DNA from: an uncultured Ruminococcus sp.
GTDB lineage: Bacteria; Bacillota; Clostridia; Oscillospirales; Ruminococcaceae
Assembly: GCA_946186215.1 (NCBI GenBank)
Contig: CAMHMM010000063.1
Location: 1-8,907 of the forward strand
DNA: 8,907 nucleotides
Direction of reading: 5' to 3'
Made by a program: the position numbers and the translations under genes. This document shows, piece by piece, positions 1 to 7,738 of the stretch (positions are counted from its first letter, which is position 1; each line of letters starts with the position of its first letter). The notes below the pieces were generated by a model that was not told the origin of the DNA, searched no databases, and saw nothing but the letters and a program-made list of their open reading frames with translations.

Positions 1-1153
1 CGGACTTGCCTCTTGCGCCTGTGAACTTGGTAACGCAGACACCGTAATTCATAAAGCAGCAGTTGCGGCGCTCCAGAACATCCGGGAAGCCCGGATCGAA
101 GCCTGCGTTGACATCTGCGGAAAGGCACTGGGAGCGCGAAAGAACGCGTCTGCCCTTTTCACCGAACATCTCGGCAAGATCATCGACAAAATAACGGAAA
201 TAAGCTGATTTAAGGCCTGTATTGCCGTCTGAGCCCGTTTCCTCCTTGTCGGTGAGGATAACCACTGCAGTCTTTGAGGGCACTTTCTTGAAATCGAGAA
301 GAGCGGAAAATGCAGTATATGCGCAAACTTTGTCATCATGGCCATAAGCACCGATAAAGCTGCGGTCAAGTCCCACATCCCTTGCCCTGCCTGCGGGAAC
401 GGCATCAAGCTCTGCGGAAAGGAAATCAGCCTCATCGATATCGTACTTTTCGCTGAGGAGCTTTATTATCGCAAGCTTTACGCACTCGCTTGCCTTGTCA
501 TCCTTAAACGGCATCGAGCCCACAACAAGATTGAGCTCCTCGCCCTTGAGTATCTCTGTAGAGCTGCGCTTCATCTGCTCCTGTGCAAGATGGGGAAGAA
601 GGTCGGTGACACAGAAAACAGGATCCTTTTCATCCTCTCCGATGGTCACATTGATAACAGCGCCGTCCTTCTTGACTACTGCGCCGTGAAGTGCAAGCGG
701 AGTGGTGCCCCACTGATACTTCTTGATACCGCCGTAGTAGTGCGTCTTGAAATAGGCGATCTCATCAGTCTCAAAGAGCGGGTTCTGCTTGAGGTCGAGC
801 CTGGGTGAATCGATATGAGCTGCAAGGATGCGCAGTCCGTCAGCAACGGGAGTCTTGCCTATCACCGCAAAGATAACGGCCTTTCCCCTGTTGATAAGAT
901 ATACCTTATCCCCTGCCTTGTACTTCGCATCGGGATCAAAGGGAACAAAGCCCTTTGCCTGAGCTTCCTTGACGGTAAACTCCACAGCCTCGCGCTCAAT
1001 CTTGGAAACGCTTATGAAATCCTTGTAGCTCTCGCAGTACTTTGTGCTGGCTGCGATCTCCTTGTCGGTCATTCTGAATGCAGCGTGCTTTTTCTTGTAC
1101 AAAAGCCTGTCTGCAAGAAGCTGCGCTTCGGTCTTTTTTTCTTCCTTTGCCAT
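1..1153 (-). CDS. M18 family aminopeptidase (3' end missing, cut by window edge)
   Basis: This is a zinc-dependent exopeptidase of peptidase family M18 (aspartyl-aminopeptidase type), a cytoplasmic enzyme that removes N-terminal residues from peptides. The reading frame is open from an ATG at 1153 to the left edge, giving 384 codons; family members are usually about 430-480 residues, so the C-terminal part lies outside. Metal-site motifs appear in the expected order: AAHIDSPRLDL with H113 and D115, GHDDKVCAY with D273/D274 as the bridging aspartate, the catalytic-glutamate motif DKEETGSDG with E304/E305, and SADVNAGFDP with D347. The start is supported by AGGAG at 1160-1164, 6 nt before the ATG, and by the N-terminus MAKEEKKTEAQLL. 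It has its own strong promoter at 1249-1277 and a leader of about 90 nt, so it can be transcribed independently of the large gene before it. The family call is secure; the preferred substrate residue cannot be read from the sequence. Confidence 0.93.
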   Translation of the reverse strand, partial: MAKEEKKTEAQLLADRLLYKKKHAAFRMTDKEIAASTKYCESYKDFISVSKIEREAVEFTVKEAQAKGFVPFDPDAKYKAGDKVYLINRGKAVIFAVIGKTPVADGLRILAAHIDSPRLDLKQNPLFETDEIAYFKTHYYGGIKKYQWGTTPLALHGAVVKKDGAVINVTIGEDEKDPVFCVTDLLPHLAQEQMKRSSTEILKGEELNLVVGSMPFKDDKASECVKLAIIKLLSEKYDIDEADFLSAELDAVPAGRARDVGLDRSFIGAYGHDDKVCAYTAFSALLDFKKVPSKTAVVILTDKEETGSDGNTGLKSAYFRYFVDDLAEMFGEKGRRVLSRSQCLSADVNAGFDPGFPDVLERRNCCFMNYGVCVTKFTGARGKS

Positions 1154-1197
1154 AACAAACTCCTTTTCTATATATGAAAAATATAACATTGACCTGT

Positions 1198-1243
1198 TGT
1201 TCCCGTGTCTTTTGCAAGATGGACTTTAAGCCGTTAGGGAACA
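1198..1243 (-). promoter_or_regulatory. 5' leader stem-loop of the M18 aminopeptidase mRNA
   Basis: The arms TGTTCCC (1198-1204) and GGGAACA (1237-1243) form a perfect 7-bp inverted repeat enclosing 32 nt. On the transcribed strand the loop holds a small second hairpin, UCUU-GCAA-AAGA, whose loop fits the GNRA tetraloop class. The predicted transcription start (about 1242) falls at the outer arm, so the mRNA would begin with this stem. It has no U-run and lies about 45 nt ahead of the start codon, so it is not a terminator. A 5'-end stabilising structure is the simplest reading, and that is inference. Confidence 0.4.
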
Positions 1244-1248
1244 TTAAT

Positions 1249-1277
1249 ATTATACCATGTCCGCCGGTCTGTGTCAA
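1249..1277 (-). promoter_or_regulatory. consensus SigA/sigma-70 promoter for the M18 aminopeptidase
   Basis: Read on the minus strand, TTGACA (1277-1272) and TATAAT (1254-1249) are separated by exactly 17 bp, the ideal housekeeping promoter. The -35 box begins on the base directly after the TGA stop of the large membrane-protein gene. The predicted transcription start is near 1242, giving a 5' leader of about 90 nt before the aminopeptidase ATG. Such an exact match predicts strong constitutive transcription. Confidence 0.85.
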
Positions 1278-4200
1278 TCACCATGTCCATTCTTCCATGA
1301 CCGTTTCAAGCTTTGTCTTTATGCCCTTTTCAATGCGCTTTTTCTTCATTTCGTTGGAAATGCCCACTGAAAGAAGTATCACGCCGGCCGCAAGCAGATA
1401 TATCCACCATGTGCGGTTATCCCACAGCTTTAATGTCATGAGCAGTGCCTCGGCTGCCGCGCTGACAACTGCCAGCACGAACCATCTTTTCTGCCTGAAA
1501 ATGAACGAAAGTGCAAGGATGCAAAGTATCACTGCACCAAGCAGCACGGCATCCGCAGCATATCCTGTATTTGCCGCATCAAAAAACAGTATTACAAGAT
1601 CTGCTATCGCGGTGATAAACGAGAATATATCGATTATCCTTCTGTGGCGGCGGTGGATAAGGTACAGCAGCGCAAGCACAGCCACAGGGGGAACAAGAGC
1701 GCACTCGGTCCTTATGATATCGGGAACGGTAAAGAATGGCTGCATCCACCACAGGGGCATAATGCACAGAGCTGAAAGGGTGAGCACTGACTGATCGAAT
1801 ACACGATTGTTTTTCGGCCTGTGCAGCAGAACAAACAGCACGGCACAGAAAAGTATACCGAACCATACCGGCTTTTCTTTCCCGCATGAAAGAAGCATAA
1901 CGGCAGCCGCAAATGCACTGAGCGTAAAGGCATCCGAAAAGCGCAGAAGACCATCCCTGCAGATATTTTCCGAAAAATACAGCCGTCCGAATATCACGGG
2001 AAGTGCCGCAAACAGCATAACAAACATTTCGCTCAGTCCGCAATAGCGAAGCCACATTGACGCAGACACATACATGACGATATACATGATGTATAACAGC
2101 AGTGTATTTTTCTTTGCAAAGGCGGGAATGACAGCCGCAAGGCCTGCTGTGTACGCACACATCACGGGGATGATGCCCGGATCGTTTGCGGAAAGAACAG
2201 CTAATACCACTGCAGCGGCAGGCAGTACGACAAAACCAAAATCGGCAGCCGCACCCGAAAAGGTCTTGTTTTTTCCGCACATGGGCAGAAGGCACAGCAC
2301 CGCAGAGGCTGCAGCGGCAATGTAGTTCACATATCCCGGTGCATCCATCCTGTAAACGAAATGCCATGCGATAACAATCGCTGTGATCATCACAGAGGAA
2401 AGCAAAGTATAGCAGCCGACCTTTTTCTCGCTTTTTATGCCGATATATGCATCAGCAGCAGATGTGAGCAGAACGATAACAGCCGCTGCTATGGGAGAGC
2501 ACTCGATAGTCACCAATGTGATGACTGCCGCCAACGGCACGAATACAAACTGAACAGATGCAGAAACAAAGCCTGTCCTTATGCTTATGAGCCTGTATGC
2601 GCAAAGAGCAGCGACCGCCGCTGTGATGCCATATACCTCACTGAACGGGAAAGGCGGCCAAAATGCAAGAACTATTGCATCAACAGCAAAATAGATGCAT
2701 ATCATCACAACGGATATCCCGATCTCCAGAACAGCTGTCCTTCTGCGCATATTGGCACAGGTGAGGGATATCACTGCCATTATCCATATAATCATCGGAA
2801 CAAATGCTGTGAGTATCCGTGTAATATCGCTTTCGGCAAAGGAAAGCTGCGTGATTCTCAGGTCGTAAGCCGACTTCGCTGCCATACCGAACAGCACAGC
2901 AGAGCAAACCGAGAACATGACCGTATTCAGAGTTTTTCTTGTTTCGTCCTTCATGACAGCGTATGTCACACAGAATATTCCCGCACACAGCAGCATCACA
3001 AAGGGTGCCTCAGCGCTTCGGTAAAACATGGGATATGCAAGGCAGAAGGGCGCACATATCCTCAGAGACTGTCTGAGCTTTTCAAATCTTACCGAGGCCG
3101 CTGCCGCAGCCAGGAACAGTACAAGCGGGAGCAGCGCTTCAATCCTGTATCCGAACAGCTTCGTTTCCTCCAGCGGCGCTGCCAGAAGAAGGATCGACGG
3201 AGGCACAACGAATGTATAGACCTTGTGCTTTTCACTCAAGAGTATAGCTGTCATTATAAAAAATATGCAGACAGCGCAGATCTTATTGCCGTTTCCGATG
3301 GATAAAAGATCATATGCAAGAGATAACCAGTACAGCACAGCGACAGATACCGCAAACACCGCAGCAGGAGCATCGCTTTCCTTTCTGATGCGAAGAAGCA
3401 CCGTACATACCACGATCACCGCAGCCATACAGCCGATTATGACAAACGCATTTCGCTGGAACAGATTACTGTCACTGAGGGTAAAGACAAACAGCAGCGG
3501 GAACAGGTAAACAAAGCTGTTTTTTCTTTGAGAGCCTTTATGTATGAATACTGCTGTAATGATGCCGTATATAAGGATCGTCAGTGAATAGCCTGTGATA
3601 CTGTCCATCACGCTGCCATCGGTAAACTGCTTCGATATTCCGGTAAGCTCTGTCAGGGAAACAAGCGGAACAGACAGCCCCATCACCGAAACGGGCAAAG
3701 CCCATCTGCTCACACGCTTTTCCGCAATACATGAGGTGAAAATGAATGCCGCAGAGGCGACCACCGCAGACATCAATCCATTATTGACATCCATGCGTTC
3801 ATGCCAACGCAGGAGCAGCAATGAAAACTCGACGATGCAGACAAATACCCCTGCATGGATATCATATGCGCTCATGCTCTCTGAAAGCCTGCCGCGATAC
3901 AGCAGCAATACATATGCGCCAAAATACAGCGCAGAGCATACCGGTGCCCAGATGGTGAAAAATCCGCTGCTGAGCCCTGCCAGTACACTGATCACACACA
4001 GCAGTCCCCAGCCCCACAGGAAATATTCCGATGTTTTCCCAAGATATTTTTCGGGAATAAACAGAACTGCCGCTGAGACTGCAAAGTAAACGATGAGCAA
4101 AAGCGGGAACGCATCTTCAAATGATTCTGTGATAATATATGCGGGGATAACGGCGAACAAAACTGCGACAGTACACCCGATCTTTCCGAAGGTCGAACCG

Positions 4201-6068
4201 CCGTCCGGAGATGCGGCACAGATAAATGTCATCACCGTGAGTATGCTCCACACCAATACAGAAACAATTTTGTCACTGAGCTGGCAGCTGCCGTCTGCTG
4301 CGTGGATCAGCAGCTGCAACAGCACCACGGCACAAAGGACGATATCCGAAAACAGCGTCCGGCTCCTTCCGGCTATGCGTGTAAAGATAAGAAATGCAAG
4401 CAAAGCCGCACTTACTGCTATGGGAGCGTATTCGCCGAAAAGCTTTGAGCACTCATAGGCAGCAAACACCACAGCGGGAGCAAGAGCATACAGCGAGGGC
4501 TTGTCGCCTCTGTATGTCATAATGGCAAGCTGCGCCACAACACATACCGCAGAGATCATCACTGCGGAGCTGAATTCGCTTTGTGCAAAATTCCCCGCAA
4601 GACCTGCAATTATCAAAATGACTGTTGCGATCATCCTTATGACGGAAACGATTTTGCGCACGCCCTGAGGGATCATATCCAGCATGGAAAGGATACTGTA
4701 TACAGTTATCACAAGTGCCGCCGTAAGAAGGATACTGTCATACTCATCAGGTCTTACGGTGAGATATGCACCGATCATCAGATATGCAGCAAATGCCGAT
4801 ATATCGGCACTGCCGTGCTCACGCCGCACAGAGCTCACAAGGAAGGAGGATGAAAATATCAGCACGGGCACCGCATAGATAACAGAACCGTCTGAAAGAA
4901 ACAGCGAAACAAGAGCGCAGACATAGATATTTTCCGTAACGAAAAACCTGAACTCATCCCTGATCACTGATCTGATGCTGTCATTAGCCGTGAAGCGCTT
5001 TTCCAGAAGAAGTGAAAACAGTGCAAAGAGAGAAAGACACAATGCCGTATATACCCCGCCGATATGCACCGACAGGGATGCGGCACAGACTGTTGCGGCA
5101 ATAAAACCCGTTCTTGCAGCCACCCTGCTGTCATAATGTACTGCGCCGATGAATGCACAAACACAGACCGCAAAAGCCATTACCGCTATAACAAGGCCGC
5201 CGCCCGATGCGAACGAGAAGGCATCGCCGAATATCCTGAGCACCGCCGCTGAGAACACAGCCGCAGGAAGAAATGCGCTGCCAAGGATATAGAACACCTT
5301 TCCTGCAGAGGAAAGCTCAAGCTTTTTCTCCGTTACCAGATGCAGGATAAAGAACACAGCCGAGAAGCTGCACAAAAGTGCCGCCTTGCCTGCTGCGGGA
5401 AGCTCGCCCCAGGCAGCTATGGCAAATACAAAGCCCGCAAGGGTGACAAAAAGCGTACCCAGTGCCAATATGAGATTGACAGGCCTGATCTTTACACGGC
5501 TTCTTCGTGCGGGCTCAGGCTCAGAGCTGTACTGCTGAAAAGCGCTTTCCCGTGCCGTATCCGTTACAGGCGCGGGATCCTCCTGCGGCATTTCAGGGAG
5601 TATCTCCCGTATATTCCCGGATACGGAAGCAGCAGCCTTTGGCACCTCGAGCTTTATATCCTCCGCAGCGGACTTCGCCGCCTCTGCAAACAGCGATGCA
5701 CTCTTTTCTCTGGGCACCTTATCCTCGGTATCGCGGAAGACAGGCTCTGTATCAGCCACAAGGAGACCTGTTGTATGTGAAGCTGCGGCCGTGAGGGTAT
5801 AATCGGGCAGGGGTGTGCCGCCGGTGCCATAATAATGGCTGTCCCGATGCACAGCATCATCGGCGGGAGGCATTTTCTGTCTCCCGTCTTTGTCTGCATC
5901 GGCCCTGTGCGGCTCACGCCCTGCCAAAAGAGTCTTTATTTCTTCTTTGAGATAGTATATCTCTCTTTCCTTATCATCTGCTGCCTTGCGCTTTCCCATG
6001 TAAAGGATAAACAGTGGTATCGGCGATATCACCCACAGCAGAAGAAGCAATAACAGAACAGCTTCCAT
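1278..6068 (-). CDS. giant polytopic membrane protein, SCO7613/DUF2157-like, function unknown
   Basis: This 1596-residue protein is an integral membrane protein of unknown function. Residues 1-24 (MEAVLLLLLLLWVISPIPLF...) form one hydrophobic helix followed by a basic GKRK stretch. Residues about 25-193 are charged and look soluble: a short helical DDKEREIYYLKEEIKTLL segment, then a low-complexity region rich in Ala, Glu and Pro. From about residue 194, after the basic RRSRVKIRP, I count roughly fifty further hydrophobic helices by eye, almost to the C-terminus, which ends in a basic-acidic tail (NEMKKKRIEKGIKTKLETVMEEW). The first of these, with LILALGTLFVTLAGFVFAIAAWGELPAAGKA and then SAGKVFYILGSAFLPA, resembles the opening repeat of clostridial proteins annotated as SCO7613 C-terminal domain or DUF2157 membrane proteins; this is recalled, not searched. 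No catalytic motif is apparent. The ATG at 6068 has only a weak AGGT (6074-6077) before it, but starting there preserves the N-terminal helix. It has its own promoter at 6141-6169. Confidence 0.88.
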   Translation of the reverse strand: MEAVLLLLLLLWVISPIPLFILYMGKRKAADDKEREIYYLKEEIKTLLAGREPHRADADKDGRQKMPPADDAVHRDSHYYGTGGTPLPDYTLTAAASHTTGLLVADTEPVFRDTEDKVPREKSASLFAEAAKSAAEDIKLEVPKAAASVSGNIREILPEMPQEDPAPVTDTARESAFQQYSSEPEPARRSRVKIRPVNLILALGTLFVTLAGFVFAIAAWGELPAAGKAALLCSFSAVFFILHLVTEKKLELSSAGKVFYILGSAFLPAAVFSAAVLRIFGDAFSFASGGGLVIAVMAFAVCVCAFIGAVHYDSRVAARTGFIAATVCAASLSVHIGGVYTALCLSLFALFSLLLEKRFTANDSIRSVIRDEFRFFVTENIYVCALVSLFLSDGSVIYAVPVLIFSSSFLVSSVRREHGSADISAFAAYLMIGAYLTVRPDEYDSILLTAALVITVYSILSMLDMIPQGVRKIVSVIRMIATVILIIAGLAGNFAQSEFSSAVMISAVCVVAQLAIMTYRGDKPSLYALAPAVVFAAYECSKLFGEYAPIAVSAALLAFLIFTRIAGRSRTLFSDIVLCAVVLLQLLIHAADGSCQLSDKIVSVLVWSILTVMTFICAASPDGGSTFGKIGCTVAVLFAVIPAYIITESFEDAFPLLLIVYFAVSAAVLFIPEKYLGKTSEYFLWGWGLLCVISVLAGLSSGFFTIWAPVCSALYFGAYVLLLYRGRLSESMSAYDIHAGVFVCIVEFSLLLLRWHERMDVNNGLMSAVVASAAFIFTSCIAEKRVSRWALPVSVMGLSVPLVSLTELTGISKQFTDGSVMDSITGYSLTILIYGIITAVFIHKGSQRKNSFVYLFPLLFVFTLSDSNLFQRNAFVIIGCMAAVIVVCTVLLRIRKESDAPAAVFAVSVAVLYWLSLAYDLLSIGNGNKICAVCIFFIMTAILLSEKHKVYTFVVPPSILLLAAPLEETKLFGYRIEALLPLVLFLAAAAASVRFEKLRQSLRICAPFCLAYPMFYRSAEAPFVMLLCAGIFCVTYAVMKDETRKTLNTVMFSVCSAVLFGMAAKSAYDLRITQLSFAESDITRILTAFVPMIIWIMAVISLTCANMRRRTAVLEIGISVVMICIYFAVDAIVLAFWPPFPFSEVYGITAAVAALCAYRLISIRTGFVSASVQFVFVPLAAVITLVTIECSPIAAAVIVLLTSAADAYIGIKSEKKVGCYTLLSSVMITAIVIAWHFVYRMDAPGYVNYIAAAASAVLCLLPMCGKNKTFSGAAADFGFVVLPAAAVVLAVLSANDPGIIPVMCAYTAGLAAVIPAFAKKNTLLLYIMYIVMYVSASMWLRYCGLSEMFVMLFAALPVIFGRLYFSENICRDGLLRFSDAFTLSAFAAAVMLLSCGKEKPVWFGILFCAVLFVLLHRPKNNRVFDQSVLTLSALCIMPLWWMQPFFTVPDIIRTECALVPPVAVLALLYLIHRRHRRIIDIFSFITAIADLVILFFDAANTGYAADAVLLGAVILCILALSFIFRQKRWFVLAVVSAAAEALLMTLKLWDNRTWWIYLLAAGVILLSVGISNEMKKKRIEKGIKTKLETVMEEWTW

Positions 6069-6104
6069 AATTTACCTATGATAAATCACACTCACATAGT
6101 AATA

Positions 6105-6122
6105 CTACCGCAGCTGCGGTAG
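6105..6122. promoter_or_regulatory. 18-bp perfect palindrome, candidate operator or leader hairpin
   Basis: CTACCGCAGCTGCGGTAG equals its own reverse complement over all 18 bases. It lies between the predicted promoter (6141-6169) and the ATG (6068) of the giant membrane-protein gene, at about +12 to +29 from the predicted start. It is GC-rich inside an AT-rich spacer. Neither strand has a T-run directly after it, so it does not look like an intrinsic terminator. A repressor site or a leader hairpin both fit. Confidence 0.5.
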
Positions 6123-6140
6123 AGGCTTTTACATTATAAA

Positions 6141-6169
6141 ATATTACCGTTAAAGCATTATCTTTTCAA
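6141..6169 (-). promoter_or_regulatory. probable promoter of the giant membrane-protein gene
   Basis: On the minus strand TTGAAA (6169-6164) and TAATAT (6146-6141) are 17 bp apart. Each box departs from the SigA consensus at one or two positions. The predicted start is near 6134, about 65 nt before the ATG. It lies just after the tsaE stop codon, in the 115-nt gap, and implies that the large gene can be expressed apart from tsaE, although read-through is also possible because I see no terminator in the gap. Confidence 0.5.
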
Positions 6170-6183
6170 ATGCGGCTTGTAAG

Positions 6184-6618
6184 TTACATTATGTCCAGAT
6201 CGGCAGCAGATTCCACCGTTATCTTCCTGTGATCTCCGTCACCGGAAAATCCGATGATCATATTCTCATCGAGCATCCCTTCGGTGTTTTCCGACCACTC
6301 CACACATATGACCGATCTTTTGGATATATAATCATAAAAGCCCGTTGATTCAAGGGCTTCATAGCTGCTGATACGGTACATATCGAAATGATACAGCGTG
6401 AGATCTCCCCCGCTGTATTCATTTACGATCGCAAAGGTGGGCGAACTCACATGGGCATCAAGCCCCATGCCCGCCGCAAGTCCTCTTGTAAAGGTCGTCT
6501 TTCCCATGCCCAGACCGCCCTTGTAGGCTATGATCTCGCCGCCCTTCAGACAGGCACCGATCCTTTCGCCAAGGGCAATGGTCTCCTCGGGACTGAAGGT
6601 CTCAAATTCAAGCTTCAT
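6184..6618 (-). CDS. tsaE: tRNA threonylcarbamoyladenosine biosynthesis ATPase TsaE
   Basis: TsaE is the small cytoplasmic P-loop ATPase that works with TsaB and TsaD to transfer the threonylcarbamoyl group to A37 of ANN-decoding tRNAs (t6A). With the ATG at 6618 the product is 144 residues, a normal length for the family. Visible motifs are the Walker A loop GGLGMGKTT (residues 34-42), the switch-like SSPTFAIVNEY (58-68), YHFDMYRI (76-83) and VEWSEN (106-111). An in-frame ATG further upstream would add 26 residues that lack family character, so I reject it. The chosen start overlaps the end of the GNAT gene by 11 nt and has no good ribosome binding site of its own, which points to translational coupling. 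In many genomes tsaE is followed by tsaB and rimI; here neither is adjacent. The identification is firm. Confidence 0.95.
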   Translation of the reverse strand: MKLEFETFSPEETIALGERIGACLKGGEIIAYKGGLGMGKTTFTRGLAAGMGLDAHVSSPTFAIVNEYSGGDLTLYHFDMYRISSYEALESTGFYDYISKRSVICVEWSENTEGMLDENMIIGFSGDGDHRKITVESAADLDIM

Positions 6619-7579
6619 CGCTCTGCACCGCGTCCTCATATTCGTTGTTATAGTCATAGCCTGCGGAATAGAATGCATCATAATCAAAGGAATCATCTAT
6701 CCCGAGCAGCGCACGAAGATCTATATCCTCATCCTCAAAGTCACTGCGGGCGGATGTGATGAGCGGCACGCTGTTGAGATTGGCCTTGACGCTTATCACC
6801 CTGAATTTTTCGCAGTAGAAGGAAATATCATCATCCTCAAGAGAACGGATCTGATAGCGTTTTTTCTCAGCAAAGCCATACTTTTCCGTACAGACGATAT
6901 CAAAGCCGAACAGCGGTGTTCTCACACCAAGACAGCCTATCTCAAATTCGCTGACATTTTCAAAAATAAACTCAGCGCTGAGCTTCACAGGCTCTGTGGA
7001 ATAGAGCACCATGCGGATAAACGGCACCTTCACGCCCTCGCTGCCAATACCCGAATAATAGGAAAAATCGCCGAAGGCACAGAAATCATACCAGTAGAAT
7101 TCATCCGAAAGGTCAGTGATCTGCTCTATGCCGTAGATCTCGCTGAAATTCTTTTTCAGCGCCGAGCGCTCCTCTTCCTGTGGAACGGGCTTGCGCATAC
7201 CGACAGCAAGCTTTTCAAAGCCCATGCCCTCGTACCATTTTATCAGGCTGTCCTCACAGAAGATCTGCACATTCATGCGGTAATCGCCGGTCTGACAGTA
7301 CTCAACGATCCTGCGCACGATCTCCGCGCCTATGCCGTGCCGCCTGTAATCATCCCTTACGCAGATACCGCTCATAACTGCGGCAATGTGGCCGTCTGAG
7401 GCAACATGGCCGAGCCCCACGAGAGTATCACCATCGTAGGCATAGACAGAGTAGAAGGATTCATTCGCTTTTTTGATATCATCATCGGTGTAGCCGCTCA
7501 GCTGATACCATTTGAGTGCCTTGTACAGCTCAACAGCGTCATTCGGGGCCTTCATCTCCGATAAATATTCAATATCCAA
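6608..7579 (-). CDS. GNAT family N-acetyltransferase with an uncharacterised C-terminal domain
   Basis: This 323-residue protein starts with a GNAT domain (about residues 1-130) that would transfer an acetyl group from acetyl-CoA to an unknown amine. The acetyl-CoA loop is ICVRDDYRRHGIGAEIV (72-88, with R79-R80-H-G-I-G84), and the terminal GNAT strand motif is KWYEGMGFEKL (114-124). The remaining 190 residues do not look like GNAT; they read as alternating beta-type stretches (about 175-285) ending in an acidic, Tyr- and Asp-rich tail. I do not recognise that domain. The start is a TTG at 7579, chosen because AGGAGGGG (7585-7592) is ideally placed before it. An in-frame ATG at 7639 exists, but it has no such site and sits at the predicted transcription start. 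The gene runs into tsaE with an 11-nt overlap. It occupies the position a RimI-type acetyltransferase often has near tsa genes, but the extra domain argues against simply calling it RimI. Confidence 0.88.
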   Translation of the reverse strand: MDIEYLSEMKAPNDAVELYKALKWYQLSGYTDDDIKKANESFYSVYAYDGDTLVGLGHVASDGHIAAVMSGICVRDDYRRHGIGAEIVRRIVEYCQTGDYRMNVQIFCEDSLIKWYEGMGFEKLAVGMRKPVPQEEERSALKKNFSEIYGIEQITDLSDEFYWYDFCAFGDFSYYSGIGSEGVKVPFIRMVLYSTEPVKLSAEFIFENVSEFEIGCLGVRTPLFGFDIVCTEKYGFAEKKRYQIRSLEDDDISFYCEKFRVISVKANLNSVPLITSARSDFEDEDIDLRALLGIDDSFDYDAFYSAGYDYNNEYEDAVQSDEA

Positions 7580-7584
7580 GAAAA

Positions 7585-7592
7585 CCCCTCCT
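7585..7592 (-). promoter_or_regulatory. strong ribosome binding site that fixes the TTG start of the GNAT gene
   Basis: AGGAGGGG on the minus strand contains the full AGGAGG complement to the 16S rRNA tail (7587-7592), 7 nt before the TTG at 7579. No ATG lies at a suitable distance, so the TTG is the probable initiator. Confidence 0.8.
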
Positions 7593-7643
7593 GACTGTAT
7601 GATCTGCCCCAATGGGTAAAAATCTACAAAAATATACATTTTT

Positions 7644-7671
7644 ATTATAACATATTATTTAATTTATGCAA
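7644..7671 (-). promoter_or_regulatory. extended -10 promoter of the GNAT-tsaE unit
   Basis: On the minus strand TTGCAT (7671-7666) is followed after 16 bp by TATAAT (7649-7644). The -10 is preceded by TATGT, matching the TRTGN extended -10 motif of Gram-positive promoters. The predicted start is near 7637, giving a leader of about 58 nt with the ribosome binding site near its end. Confidence 0.7.
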
Positions 7672-7738
7672 TAGCGAAATGAGATTTTCGTTCTAATCCA
7701 CAAATCAATTCATTCAGATTTAGTAAAAAAAGCAATTG

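Noticed and set aside
1579..2367. 262-codon minus-strand open frame inside the giant membrane-protein gene
   Set aside because: It is Cys- and Arg-rich with no domain character and fully overlaps a well-supported gene on the same strand; it is a shadow frame.
2361..3305. 314-codon plus-strand open frame opposite the giant membrane-protein gene
   Set aside because: Its composition (rich in Cys, Arg, His, Tyr) is that of the antisense of hydrophobic codons, and no ribosome binding site or promoter supports it.
6619..6696. Longer tsaE starting at 6696
   Set aside because: The extra 26 residues (MIPLIMMHSIPQ...) lie within the GNAT gene in another frame, have no family character and would make the overlap far larger.
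6530..7399. 289-codon plus-strand open frame opposite GNAT and tsaE
   Set aside because: It is antisense to two genes with clear family motifs and shows no recognisable domain.
7579..7639. Upstream ATG (7639) adding 20 residues to the GNAT protein
   Set aside because: It has no ribosome binding site and sits at the predicted transcription start, whereas the TTG at 7579 has an ideal AGGAGG and the downstream sequence fits a GNAT N-terminus.
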